The notes under the pieces: model-generated
Databases searched by the model: none
What the model was told of the DNA's origin: nothing
The model's input: only the letters and a program-made list of their open reading frames with translations
Translations under genes and position numbers: made by a program
Source: JADFNB01 sp036397455
Lineage (GTDB): Bacteria; Gemmatimonadota; Gemmatimonadetes; Gemmatimonadales; GWC2-71-9
DNA length: 64,000 nucleotides
Direction: 5' to 3'
Assembly (NCBI GenBank): GCA_036397455.1
Contig: DASWIX010000061.1
Coordinates: 1-64,000, forward strand
Part shown: in pieces, positions 7,123 through 15,618 of the stretch
Layout of the letters: every line of letters starts with the position of its first letter
Numbering within the stretch: position 1 is the stretch's first letter

Positions 7123-8548
7123 CGTGTTCTACAAACGCTTCGAACGTCACGCGCACGGCGACGGTCTCAAGGGTCTCAGCACCCACTACTGCGCCGGCTG
7201 CGGTCACGGCCTGATCCACAAGTACGTCGCCGAGGCCATCGCCGAGCTCGGCATCCAGGATCGAACGGTGGCGATCTCCCCGGTGGGGTGCGCCGTGTTC
7301 ATGTACTACTACCTCGACGTGGGGAACACCCAGGCGGCGCACGGTCGAGCGCCGGCGGTCGGGCTCGGGCACAAGCTGGCCAATCCAAACGCGGTCGTCA
7401 TCAGCTATCAGGGCGACGGCGATCTGGCCTCGATTGGGCTGGCGGAGGTCATGCAGGCAGCCCAGGTCGGTCTGCCCATGACGTTCGTGTTCGTGAACAA
7501 CGCCATCTACGGGATGACCGGCGGCCAACTCGCGCCTACCAGCCTCATGCAGCAACGGACCAGCACCACCCCGGAGGGGCGCACGCGGTTCTTCGGTGAG
7601 CCGATGAAGATGGCCGAGATCATCGCCCAACTCGATGGTTCGATCTATGTCGAACGGGTCGCGCTGTTCGACAACAAACAGCGCACACGGGCGCGCAAGG
7701 CCATCGCCAAGGCGATTCGCCTCCAGGTGGAGAATCGTGGCTTGGCGTTTGTCGAGATTCTGTCCGAATGCCCGACGCACTGGCGTGTCACCCCGGCCGA
7801 AGCCGAACGGTGGGTGAAGGCGAACATGTTGCCGATCTTCCCGCTCGGGGTGAAAAAGGACCTCGAGGTCGAGCCGTGGTTCGATATCGGAACGCCGAGT
7901 TTCGAGGCCGATGACATCGTGCGGGTCATCGGCGCTTCGGCCGAGCCGAAGGAACAGTTCAGTGGTCGGTTCCCGGCGCATGTCGATCCCGAAGACGTGT
8001 CGATCAAGTTCGCGGGGGCCGGCGGGGACGGTGCGCAAACCGTCGCGATGCTGACCACACGCACGGCCATTGACGAGGGATTCGACGCCACGCACATCCC
8101 GAGTTACGGACCGGAATCGCGTGGCGGCACGTCGTATGCGGACGTCCACGTGTCGCGCGGGGAGGTGCTGTCGCCCGCCGCGCCCGATCCGCACGTGCTG
8201 GTCGTGTTCAATCCGCAGAGCCTCGAGGAATTCGGGCCGACCGTGCGCGCGGGCGGTATCGTGATGTACGACTCCACGGTGATCCGCACGCCCCCCGTGT
8301 TGGATCCCGCGGTCATCGTGGTCGGCATCCCCTTTACCAGCATCGCCATGGAGCTCGGCGCGGTGGTCGTGAAGAACGTCGTCGCGCTCGGCGCATTCCA
8401 GGCGGCCACGGAACTGTTCCCGGCGGAGAGCTTCCTGCGCACCCTGCGCGAGGCGCTGCAAACGCGACGCGCACTTCTGCCGATCAACGAGGCGGCATTC
8501 GCCCGTGGCGCCGCCGCGTACGAGGAGGCGACGACCCCCGCGGCGTAG
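7115..8548 (+). CDS. 2-oxoacid:ferredoxin oxidoreductase beta-gamma fusion
   Basis: 477 residues. The first ~280 are the thiamine-diphosphate beta subunit: HYCAGCGHG near the start, then the cofactor/Mg motif GDGDLASIG with a downstream NNAIYGMTGGQ. Residues about 295-475 are the gamma domain (GAGGDGAQT, SYGPESRGGTS), which binds CoA in characterised enzymes. The usual fusion is gamma-alpha; here gamma is attached to the C-terminus of beta and the ferredoxin to alpha, giving a complete enzyme from two polypeptides. The gene is coupled to the alpha gene by an eight-base overlap. Catalysis is cytoplasmic and oxygen-sensitive in most relatives. Confidence 0.88.
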   Translation: MDSVFYKRFERHAHGDGLKGLSTHYCAGCGHGLIHKYVAEAIAELGIQDRTVAISPVGCAVFMYYYLDVGNTQAAHGRAPAVGLGHKLANPNAVVISYQGDGDLASIGLAEVMQAAQVGLPMTFVFVNNAIYGMTGGQLAPTSLMQQRTSTTPEGRTRFFGEPMKMAEIIAQLDGSIYVERVALFDNKQRTRARKAIAKAIRLQVENRGLAFVEILSECPTHWRVTPAEAERWVKANMLPIFPLGVKKDLEVEPWFDIGTPSFEADDIVRVIGASAEPKEQFSGRFPAHVDPEDVSIKFAGAGGDGAQTVAMLTTRTAIDEGFDATHIPSYGPESRGGTSYADVHVSRGEVLSPAAPDPHVLVVFNPQSLEEFGPTVRAGGIVMYDSTVIRTPPVLDPAVIVVGIPFTSIAMELGAVVVKNVVALGAFQAATELFPAESFLRTLREALQTRRALLPINEAAFARGAAAYEEATTPAA

Positions 8549-8592
8549 TCCCGCCCGCCGGCGCACCGCCCCGTCGCTAGATTCCGCGACGC

Positions 8593-9540
8593 ATGATCGA
8601 ACGCGAGTGGTTCCAAACGCCGCGCGGGCGGATCGTCGCGGGCCACGCGGCCCTGAGCGGCGTGCAACTCGCGTTCGGACTCTTCCCCGTCGTCGCCGCC
8701 ATGCTCTTCGTGCCCGATGGCGTGTCGCCGCTCGGCCTGGGCGCCTGGCGGATCGCCGGTGGCGCCATCGTGCTCGGCGGTTTCGCGCTGCTCCGGGAAG
8801 GACGGCGCTGCCTGCCGGCGCGCGCCGATGTCCCGCGCGTGCTCGTGTGCGCGGCCTTCGGGGTGGTGCTGAACCAAGGGACCTTCGTCATTGGGCTTGC
8901 GCGGTCAACGCCGATGAACGCCGGCCTGGTCCTCTCGCTCATTCCCGTGTTCACCTTCGCCGCGGCCGTGGTGATGCGACAGGAAAAATTCTCCGCGATG
9001 CGGGCGCTCGGCGTCTTCGTCGCCCTGGTCGGCGTGGCGCCCCTGCTCTTCAGTCAGGGGGTCGGCGTCCTCGGGCGCCACGGGCTCGGCAACCTCCTCA
9101 TGGCGATGAATGCGTGTCTCTTCTCCCTGTATCTCGTGATCTCGAAACCGCTCACGCGCAAGTACTCGGCGCTGAGCATCACCGCCTGGATGTACGTGGC
9201 TGCGGCGGTCTGCCTTCCGGTCTTCGTCGCGGGAGCCAAACTGGCGCCAAGTAGCGGATTCGCACGGGGATGGTGGCTGCTGGCGTACGTGATCGTGTTC
9301 CCGACGGTCCTCGCCTATCTGCTGAACACCTTCGCGCTGGCGAGGGTGCGGGCCTCGACCACAGCCGTCTACGTGTACGTCCAGCCGCTCATTACCGGGA
9401 TTGCAAGTTGGGTGTTCTTCCGTGAACGGCCAACGCCGTTGATGGCGCTGTCGGCCGCCTTTCTGTTTGTGGGGATTTGGCTGGTTGCGCGCCGCCCACC
9501 CAAGGCGGCAACCGGTGGCCCGCTGCCTACACGGGTGTGA
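8593..9540 (+). CDS. EamA/DMT-family transporter
   Basis: 315 residues with about ten hydrophobic helices arranged as two EamA halves (roughly 15-145 and 160-300). The second half contains the typical 'YVQPLI...FFRERPT' region near its last helices. The drug/metabolite transporter family exports amino acids, metabolites or toxic compounds; the substrate cannot be read from sequence. The gene stands alone 44 bases after the oxidoreductase operon. Its 3' end overlaps the convergent small membrane protein by 14 bases. The ribosome site is weak. Confidence 0.85.
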   Translation: MIEREWFQTPRGRIVAGHAALSGVQLAFGLFPVVAAMLFVPDGVSPLGLGAWRIAGGAIVLGGFALLREGRRCLPARADVPRVLVCAAFGVVLNQGTFVIGLARSTPMNAGLVLSLIPVFTFAAAVVMRQEKFSAMRALGVFVALVGVAPLLFSQGVGVLGRHGLGNLLMAMNACLFSLYLVISKPLTRKYSALSITAWMYVAAAVCLPVFVAGAKLAPSSGFARGWWLLAYVIVFPTVLAYLLNTFALARVRASTTAVYVYVQPLITGIASWVFFRERPTPLMALSAAFLFVGIWLVARRPPKAATGGPLPTRV

Positions 9541-9811
9541 CCGGTCGTTCGTCCATGCCGGGGGCCCGGTCCCGGACCAGCATGCGTTCCGCGAAATCCA
9601 GCCGTTCTTCGAGTTCGGCCACCCGTGACCCGGCTCCGACTTCGTCCTGGCGCTCGACGAGCAGCGCGAGCTGCTCCTCGATGCGCTCCAGGCGCGACGA
9701 GTCGTGCATCGTGAGGACCCCCCGCTTCCCGAAGAGCCCGATGATGCGCCACAGCAGGGCCGTGCCGCAGCCCATGCCGGCCAGCACGATCGCGACGATC
9801 CACGTCTCCAT
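9527..9811 (-). CDS. Small membrane protein with coiled coil (PspB-like shape)
   Basis: 94 residues from ATG 9811, seven bases behind a perfect AGGAGG; the larger minus frame that reads through it is an overextension. One transmembrane helix (about 4-24) is followed by a charged amphipathic helix with heptads (SRLERIEEQLALL, VAELEERLDFAERML). This layout resembles phage-shock protein B, which senses membrane stress, but no pspA or pspC is nearby and the similarity is to shape and the ELEERL heptad only. It is encoded divergently from the epimerase gene, 97 bases apart. Confidence 0.65.
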   Translation of the reverse strand: METWIVAIVLAGMGCGTALLWRIIGLFGKRGVLTMHDSSRLERIEEQLALLVERQDEVGAGSRVAELEERLDFAERMLVRDRAPGMDERPVTPV

Positions 9812-9908
9812 GATGCGCCCTCCTGTGGTCGAGGTTGCTATCCTTACGTGTCCCCACATACCAAGTTTCCCCAAACATATCACCCGAAACAGTGATCCGG
9901 AGCACTCT

Positions 9909-11039
9909 ATGGCATGGGACCGTCGCGACTTCCTGCACGCGAGCATGGGAGCGAGCGGGGCGATTGCATTGGGTGTGGATCCGCGCCGACGTCGACAAGC
10001 CCTCCCGCGGATGGCCCAGGACAGGTCCCCGCGATCGCTGCGCATCCTGGTACTTGGTGGCACGAGTTTCCTCGGTCCGCACCAGGTGCGGTACGCGCTT
10101 GAGCGCGGGCATACCGTCTCGATCTTCACGCGCGGCCAAACCGAGCCAAGCCTGTTCCCCGAGGCGTTCCAACAGGTGGAGCACCTGATCGGCGACCGCA
10201 ACGGCGAGCTGGAAGCGCTGCGTGGTCGGACGTGGGACGCGGTCATCGACAATTCGGGGCGGCGGGTCGAGTGGGCGCGCGATACCGCACAACTGCTGAA
10301 GGACTCGGTCGACCGATACCTCTACGTGTCGTCGACGGGGGTCTATCTGCCGTATCGCACGCAAGACATCCGGGAGGACATCCCGCTGGTCCTTGCCGAC
10401 GATCCGCCGGAGGATCCGCCGAGCTACGGCGTGATGAAGTCGCTCTCGGAACGGGAGGTCCAGCAGGCCTTTCCGGGCCGGAGCCTCGTGATACGCCCGC
10501 AGTATATCGTCGGGCCGGCGGATCAGCAGGACCGATTCACGTATTGGCCGCTGCGCATCACTCGGGGCGGGGAGGTGTTGGTGCCAGGTCGCAAGCACGA
10601 CCCCGTGATGTTGATCGATGTTCGTGACCTGACCGAGTGGATGATCCGCCTGCTGGAGGGCGAGGTCACCGGCGTGTTCAACGCGGCCGGACCGTCGGCC
10701 CACTTGTCGATGGAGGAATTCATCTACGGCGTCCGCGCCGCGTTCACCGCCGATCTCTCGTGGACGTGGATCGAGGACTACGCGTTCCTCGAATCACAGC
10801 GCCTCACCTACGCGATACCCTGGGTCATGCAGGCCGGCGACTACTTCGGTGTCGCGAGCATCAATGCTGAGCGGGCCATTGCCGCCGGTCTCACCTTCCG
10901 GCCTTTGGCGGTCACCGCGGTCGATACCATGGCGTGGTGGCTGTCCGGTGCGGTGACGGCGGAGCGTCGCGCGAGTGCGCGCTTCCCGCTGACGGCCGAG
11001 CGAGAGGCGGCCATCCTCAGCGCCTGGGCGGCGCGCTAG
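9909..11039 (+). CDS. NAD-dependent epimerase/dehydratase family protein, Tat-type leader
   Basis: 376 residues from ATG 9909 with GGAG six bases upstream. The N-terminus has a twin-arginine-like leader (RRDFLHAS) that suggests export, although the rest is an ordinary short-chain dehydrogenase/epimerase fold: LVLGGTSFLG dinucleotide loop (about residues 46-55) and VSSTGVY with YGVMKSLSE as the catalytic Ser/Tyr-x3-Lys region. This matches the group annotated as NAD-dependent epimerases or isoflavone-reductase-like proteins, common in Gemmatimonadota and Bacteroidota. The substrate is unknown. A cofactor-dependent fold behind a Tat signal is consistent, since Tat exports folded proteins. Confidence 0.8.
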   Translation: MAWDRRDFLHASMGASGAIALGVDPRRRRQALPRMAQDRSPRSLRILVLGGTSFLGPHQVRYALERGHTVSIFTRGQTEPSLFPEAFQQVEHLIGDRNGELEALRGRTWDAVIDNSGRRVEWARDTAQLLKDSVDRYLYVSSTGVYLPYRTQDIREDIPLVLADDPPEDPPSYGVMKSLSEREVQQAFPGRSLVIRPQYIVGPADQQDRFTYWPLRITRGGEVLVPGRKHDPVMLIDVRDLTEWMIRLLEGEVTGVFNAAGPSAHLSMEEFIYGVRAAFTADLSWTWIEDYAFLESQRLTYAIPWVMQAGDYFGVASINAERAIAAGLTFRPLAVTAVDTMAWWLSGAVTAERRASARFPLTAEREAAILSAWAAR

Positions 11040-11069
11040 TGTATCGTTCTCAATTACGGTCACGTTATC

Positions 11070-11160
11070 CACCGCAGAGACCGCGGAGATCGCAGAGAAA
11101 CCACCCTCCACCGCACGTTCGACCGACCGCCTCTCTGCGGTTTCAGCGTGCTCTGCGGTG
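11070..11160. repeat. Imperfect inverted repeat of CCGCAGAG units
   Basis: The left arm 11070-11098 (CACCGCAGAG...CGCAGAGA) pairs imperfectly with the right arm 11131-11160 (CTCTCTGCGG...CTCTGCGGTG). Each arm holds two GCAGAG/CTCTGC units, and the loop is about 32 bases. Repeats of this CCGCAGAGACGCAGAG type are scattered in intergenic regions of many soil bacteria and behave like REP or non-autonomous elements. It fills most of the 287-base gap 11040-11326, where I see no gene. Confidence 0.65.
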
Positions 11161-11326
11161 AAGACGACGCGGTGAAAGCGTTGCGGTATGTGTGGCCGCG
11201 TGTGCTATCCGGTCTGCCACCGGGCACGATCGACGCGCCGACACGCCGCTCGGCCGCTTGTGGCTACCGCTGAGCACCGCCAGTCTTGGGGGAGAGGCCG
11301 CGAACGGATAGCATGACCCGCACGCC

Positions 11327-12376
11327 ATGTACTCCACCTGTCTGTACTGCAATCGTCCCCTCGGGGCCAACGAGCTCGTGGCCGTTTTTCCGGTCGGGCG
11401 CCGCCTCGCGTTCGACGCGGCCAAGGGGCGCCTGTGGGTCGTGTGCAAGCAGTGCGAACGCTGGAACCTGACGCCCCTCGAGGAACGGTGGGAAGCGTTC
11501 GAAGAATGTGAGCGGCTGTTTCGCGGCGCGCGCACGCGGATGTCGACCGACAATGTCGGCCTGGCGCGGTTGCGCGAGGGACTCGAACTCGTGCGCATCG
11601 GTCCGGCGTTGCGGCCGGAGTTCGCCGCCTGGCGCTACGGCGACCAGTTCGGGCGACGCCGCAAGCGGGCTCTGTGGTGGACGGCCGCCGGCGTGGCTGT
11701 CACCGGCGCGCTCGCCGCCGGGGCCGTGGCCGCCGGGGTGGGCGCCGGCTTCATCGGTCAGGTCCCCAACCTCGTCATGAACATCCCGGTTCGAGCCCGT
11801 ATCCGGACCGCGGATGGGCGGGTACTCAAGGTCAAACACGCCCATCTCGCCAAGGCGAAGATCGTTCCTGACCCCTTGGGAAGCGGATGGTCGCTGTTCG
11901 TCAAACACAGCCGGGGTGGTGAGAGCTTTCATGGGGAGGAGGCCGCGCGCGTCGCGGGCATCCTTCTGCCACAGGTCAACTACATGGCAGGATCCCCCAA
12001 AGTCGTGCGCGATGCGGTCGACCACATCGAGTCGGCCGGCGATCCCGAGGCCTTCCTGGAACAGATCGGCCAACAGGTACGGTGGATGGGGGAATACCAG
12101 GTCGGTCGGCCGGCGTTGTCATCGAAGAAGGTCGGGCTCATTCGATACCTGCCCAAGGACTCGCGCTTGGCGTTCGAGATGGCGCTCCACGAAGAGCAGG
12201 AACGCGTCGCACTCGCCGGGGAGCTGGTCGACCTGGAGTTGGCATGGCAGGCGGCGGAGGAGATCGCGAAGATCGCCGACGACATGTTCGTCCCATCCGA
12301 ACACGAAGCGTTCATCGAGCGGCACCGGCCGACCGGCGTGAAGCCGGAGCAGACGGACCCGGAGGAAGACGCATGA
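11327..12376 (+). CDS. Conserved hypothetical zinc-finger membrane protein
   Basis: 349 residues. CLYC (residues 5-8) and CKQC (about 45-48) form a split zinc ribbon. A hydrophobic Ala/Gly-rich segment lies at about 120-145, and a long mixed alpha/beta region follows, containing a glycine-rich SRGGESFHG and a helix-rich C-terminus. No enzymatic motif is recognised. The start lacks a good ribosome site but is the first Met before the zinc ribbon. It may form a transcription unit with the next hypothetical gene, 73 bases downstream. Function unknown. Confidence 0.6.
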   Translation: MYSTCLYCNRPLGANELVAVFPVGRRLAFDAAKGRLWVVCKQCERWNLTPLEERWEAFEECERLFRGARTRMSTDNVGLARLREGLELVRIGPALRPEFAAWRYGDQFGRRRKRALWWTAAGVAVTGALAAGAVAAGVGAGFIGQVPNLVMNIPVRARIRTADGRVLKVKHAHLAKAKIVPDPLGSGWSLFVKHSRGGESFHGEEAARVAGILLPQVNYMAGSPKVVRDAVDHIESAGDPEAFLEQIGQQVRWMGEYQVGRPALSSKKVGLIRYLPKDSRLAFEMALHEEQERVALAGELVDLELAWQAAEEIAKIADDMFVPSEHEAFIERHRPTGVKPEQTDPEEDA

Positions 12377-12449
12377 CTCCCTCGGTTGCGCTCCTCACCC
12401 GTTCGGACGTAGCGTGTGGGTGACAGCCCGGTCACACGGGGAGGTATAT

Positions 12450-12815
12450 GTGACTGAAGAAGGTCAGTCCGATTTCCGAAAGCGCATCTCCAGCGTTGGG
12501 TGGGGGACACGCGAGTCGATTCAGGTCCTGCTGGGACGGATCGTGTCGGACCTGCGCGAAGAGGCGGTGCACAGGAAATTCACGGACGAGGAACTCAGGA
12601 CCGTGGTCGCGTTTCACGATCAGGCCGAGGCACTGTGGCGTGACTCCATTGCCACGAATCCGCCGCTCGATGCGCACACGCTCGTCTCACGCCTGAAGGC
12701 ACTGCTCGAGGCGAGCCGCTGCGACGTGCTCGGCGAGTTCGAACGTCGCCTCGATCGTGGAGTCCGGCTGGCCGAGGCGTTCGAAGAGGAACGCCAGAAT
12801 CGCTCGGACCCGTAG
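12450..12815 (+). CDS. Small helical hypothetical protein
   Basis: 121 residues from GTG 12450, chosen because GGGGAGG lies five bases upstream; the open frame begins at 12414. The protein is charged and almost entirely helical by composition, without signal peptide, membrane helix or Cys pairs. It lies between a zinc-finger membrane protein and a convergent flavoenzyme gene. I do not recognise the family. Confidence 0.5.
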   Translation: MTEEGQSDFRKRISSVGWGTRESIQVLLGRIVSDLREEAVHRKFTDEELRTVVAFHDQAEALWRDSIATNPPLDAHTLVSRLKALLEASRCDVLGEFERRLDRGVRLAEAFEEERQNRSDP

Positions 12816-12818
12816 GTC

Positions 12819-14006
12819 TCACTCCACGTCGTGGGCGCGCGCCGCCTCGCGACCCCGGTCGAGCCGCAGCTCCGGCCGCCAACGGAACGTGTGAGACCAC
12901 GGTGTTGCCCGTCCTTCCACCACATCAGCAATGATCGGGCCGAGCACCGGCGCGAATTTGAAACCGTGACCGCTGCCGCCGCTCGCAACGGTGAGCCCAT
13001 CGCGGTCGGGGTCGCGTGCTATCCAGAAGTCCTCATCCTGCGTGTCCGCATACAAACAGAGGCGCGTCGATACCAACTCCGCGCCGTCAAGATCGGGGAA
13101 CGTGCCGGCGAGGAAGTCCCACAGGCGCTCGCGATCGCGGGTGCTGACCTCCCGCGGCGCGTCCGGATCCAGCGAGACGCCTCGGCCGTGGTTGGCAATC
13201 TTGACGAGGCCGTCCCGGTTCAACGGGAACCCGTAATAGCCTGTTCGGGCAACGTCGGCGGTGAACACGGGAAATCGTTCGGGCCGGAACGGGTCCGGGT
13301 CGCGCGGTCGCAGGTAGAACACCGGATGACCTGACGGTCGGATGCTCGGTTCCAGGCCGAGCAACTTTCCGGTCCAGGCGCCGGCCGCCACGACCACATG
13401 GTCGGCGCGCAGTTCGTCCCCGCCGGACAACGTGATTCCGACGACGCGTCGGTCGCGCTCGAGGACGCCGGCGACCCGTTGGTCGGGCGTCACCACGACC
13501 CCGCGACCTTCGGCCTTGCGAACCAACGCCTCGACGACCCGGCTGCTCTCGGCATAGCCTCCCTTCTCGTGGTAGAACCCGTCGACGAACGCACCGCTGG
13601 CCCACGCCGGAGCCCGCGCGCGGATGGCGGCCGCGTCCAGCCGCTCCGGGGAGTGTCCCCGCTCCACGAGCACGCGCCAGCTCTCATGCTCGAAACCGCC
13701 CGCCTGCATCGGATCCTGGCACACCATCAGGACGCCGGTTGGGTGGTAGAGCGCTTCCCCGCCACCGGCGACCCACTCCTGGTTCCACCTGAGCCAACCC
13801 TCGTAAGCCTGCTCGGCCAGCCCCACGTACTCCACGGCGCCGCCATAAGCGATCCGCACCACCTTGCTGGCGTCCGTGCTGGCGGCGAGCGGGTGGGGGA
13901 TCGGCCCTTGGTCGATGAGGGTCACGGCATGCCCGCGCCCACGCAGGGCGACCGCCGCGGACGCGCCGAAGACACCCGCGCCGACCACGAGAATGTGCGA
14001 AGACAT
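12819..14006 (-). CDS. FAD-dependent oxidoreductase, monomeric sarcosine oxidase-like
   Basis: 395 residues from ATG 14006; the frame extends 25 codons further without support. The Rossmann FAD motif VVGAGVFGAS lies at residues 7-16. The C-terminus has SGGSGHGFKFAP, the family's flavin-binding loop. Cys317, in CLYADTQDEDF, aligns with the cysteine (Cys315 in monomeric sarcosine oxidase) that forms the covalent 8-alpha-S-cysteinyl link to FAD. The family oxidises N-methyl amino acids such as sarcosine or N-methyltryptophan, releasing formaldehyde and hydrogen peroxide. The exact substrate is open. It is a single gene, convergent with 12450-12815. Confidence 0.82.
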   Translation of the reverse strand: MSSHILVVGAGVFGASAAVALRGRGHAVTLIDQGPIPHPLAASTDASKVVRIAYGGAVEYVGLAEQAYEGWLRWNQEWVAGGGEALYHPTGVLMVCQDPMQAGGFEHESWRVLVERGHSPERLDAAAIRARAPAWASGAFVDGFYHEKGGYAESSRVVEALVRKAEGRGVVVTPDQRVAGVLERDRRVVGITLSGGDELRADHVVVAAGAWTGKLLGLEPSIRPSGHPVFYLRPRDPDPFRPERFPVFTADVARTGYYGFPLNRDGLVKIANHGRGVSLDPDAPREVSTRDRERLWDFLAGTFPDLDGAELVSTRLCLYADTQDEDFWIARDPDRDGLTVASGGSGHGFKFAPVLGPIIADVVEGRATPWSHTFRWRPELRLDRGREAARAHDVE

Positions 14007-14124
14007 AACCCCAATGCTGAGTCGATTCGCCGGGGGCCGCAAGCCGGCCCGGCCCCGGCAGCGGGCGTTACCCGATCGCACCCACCGGGGTCATATTCCA
14101 CCATACTTCATCGACGAGACTCCC

Positions 14125-14727
14125 GTGACGACCGCAACTCGAGCATTCGCCGGCTTGCTGATTCTCGCAATCGCGTTCGCCGCCCCGGCGACCGCGCAGA
14201 TCAGCCTCGGCATCCGTGGAGGAGTGAATCTCGCCTCGATCGGCGACATACGGGTCAATTCGCTCACCGAGACGCTGAAGAACCGAACGGGGTTCCATGT
14301 TGGCGCGTTCGCGGACGTGGGACTTGGCCTGATATCGGTCCGCCCGGGACTCACCTACGTGAATGCCGGCTCGTTGTTCGAGGGGTCGAGCTACCTCGTG
14401 CAAGACCAGTTCCGCCTCAATTACCTCGCGGTCCCCATCGATCTCAAGATCGGGCTGCCCGTGGTCTACGGCTTGGTCGGACCGGAGTTCTCCTACTTGC
14501 TGTCATCCGGCGCGCCCGCGGACTTCGAGGATGATCTCAAGTCGACCGTCATGAACGCTGGTATTGGCGTCGGCGTGCAGTTCGGCCCGATCCTGGGGGA
14601 GTTGCGATACACGTTCGGACTTTCCGGCCTCACCGAAAAACAGTTCGCTGTCGGAGGCGTCGACGTGACCACCGGCGACGGCCAGAAAGCGAACTCCATC
14701 CGGTTCAGTGTGGGGTTCAAGTTCTAA
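14125..14727 (+). CDS. Outer-membrane beta-barrel protein (PorT-like)
   Basis: 200 residues from GTG 14125. The signal peptide spans about residues 1-24 (ending PATA-Q). The mature part begins with the ISLGIRGGVN strand pattern of the outer-membrane beta-barrel (porin_2/PorT) family, continues with alternating strands, and ends with a C-terminal strand closing in Phe (FSVGFKF), the classic BAM recognition signal. The last eleven bases overlap the convergent protease gene. Probably a structural or small-porin role; the ligand is unknown. Confidence 0.78.
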   Translation: MTTATRAFAGLLILAIAFAAPATAQISLGIRGGVNLASIGDIRVNSLTETLKNRTGFHVGAFADVGLGLISVRPGLTYVNAGSLFEGSSYLVQDQFRLNYLAVPIDLKIGLPVVYGLVGPEFSYLLSSGAPADFEDDLKSTVMNAGIGVGVQFGPILGELRYTFGLSGLTEKQFAVGGVDVTTGDGQKANSIRFSVGFKF

Positions 14728-15322
14728 CGGGACCGTCGAATGGTGCCGGGAGGAGCGGGGCGAGCCGCCCGCTGATGAACAGGAGTGCCACGAAGTCGTA
14801 GGTGGCGTGCGCGACCATCGCCGAAACCAATCCGCCGGTCCAGGTGACCAGAACGCCGAGATAGAGACCCACCAGGCCCGCCGCGACCGCGTATCCCACG
14901 CTGACGAAATGGACCAGGCCAAACAAGGCCGCGGTCATCACAACGGCAACCGGCGTCGGACCGATGGCCGCCAGTCCGCCTTGCAGCAGGCCGCGAAAGA
15001 GCGCCTCCTCTCCGACTCCAGCGGCGACCGCCACCAGGACGAGTTGCGGTACCCCGCACCCGCTGAATAGCGGGAGGGCGAACGTCTCGACCGACCGTAC
15101 CAGCCGTTCGATCGGCCGCCACCGGAGTCGCGTCATCCCCAGCAGGATCACCACGAGTGGAACCGTCGCTCCAAAGCCGAGCGCCAGGTCCGCCCAGCCG
15201 AAATCCAGCACCTCCAGTGGCGACACGCCCAGCAGCAGGCCGGCCCCGACGGCGAGCGCGAGCAACGCGAACTCGACGGTCACCGCCAGAGCCACGAAGC
15301 AATGGTCACCACGGTTTACCAT
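14717..15322 (-). CDS. CPBP family intramembrane metalloprotease
   Basis: 201 residues with about six membrane helices. The CAAX/CPBP (Abi) motifs are present: GEEALFRG in the middle (the Glu pair is catalytic), GLVHF with a His about 30 residues later, and HATYDF near the end. Homologues cleave in the membrane and are linked to protein processing, bacteriocin immunity or quality control. The gene is convergent with the barrel gene and overlaps it by eleven bases. No partner gene identifies a substrate. Confidence 0.82.
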   Translation of the reverse strand: MVNRGDHCFVALAVTVEFALLALAVGAGLLLGVSPLEVLDFGWADLALGFGATVPLVVILLGMTRLRWRPIERLVRSVETFALPLFSGCGVPQLVLVAVAAGVGEEALFRGLLQGGLAAIGPTPVAVVMTAALFGLVHFVSVGYAVAAGLVGLYLGVLVTWTGGLVSAMVAHATYDFVALLFISGRLAPLLPAPFDGPVRT

Positions 15323-15537
15323 CCGCGGTTGCCGAACATATACCGAAGTTTAGATTGTTGCACGATTGCATCCGCGCCGCGACGTCGCCAAAGGTGTACC
15401 GCAACGGTGTAACGCGGACTCAACATGCTGCGGGGAAGCCCGGAGCGGATTCGTCTACCGCGTAAGACATTGTGTAATATAATGTTAGAGCACATTCTGA
15501 TTCTCCCGCGCCGCGCTCGGTTCGGGAAACGGTCTTC

Positions 15538-15551
15538 GGCACGGGTCCTGC
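15538..15551 (+). promoter_or_regulatory. Candidate sigma-54 promoter for the PEP-CTERM gene
   Basis: GGCACGGGTCCTGC has GG (15538-15539) and GC (15550-15551) exactly ten bases apart, the invariant spacing of -24/-12 promoters, and GGCACG matches the -24 consensus. It lies 67 bases before the start at 15619. PEP-CTERM genes are known in some bacteria to be driven by RpoN with the PrsK/PrsR two-component system. The rest of the 296-base gap (15323-15618) shows only an AT-rich patch near 15470-15490 and no gene. Confidence 0.45.
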
Positions 15552-15618
15552 GGGAGAGGATAGTGGAATATCGCCGATGTTCGCCGCCGGCGACGGCTCA
15601 ACCTGTTCGAGAGCGTCC

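Noticed and set aside
15468..15490. AT-rich stretch suggesting a -10 box for the PEP-CTERM gene
   Set aside because: No -35 element at a fitting distance; the sigma-54-like element closer to the gene is better supported.
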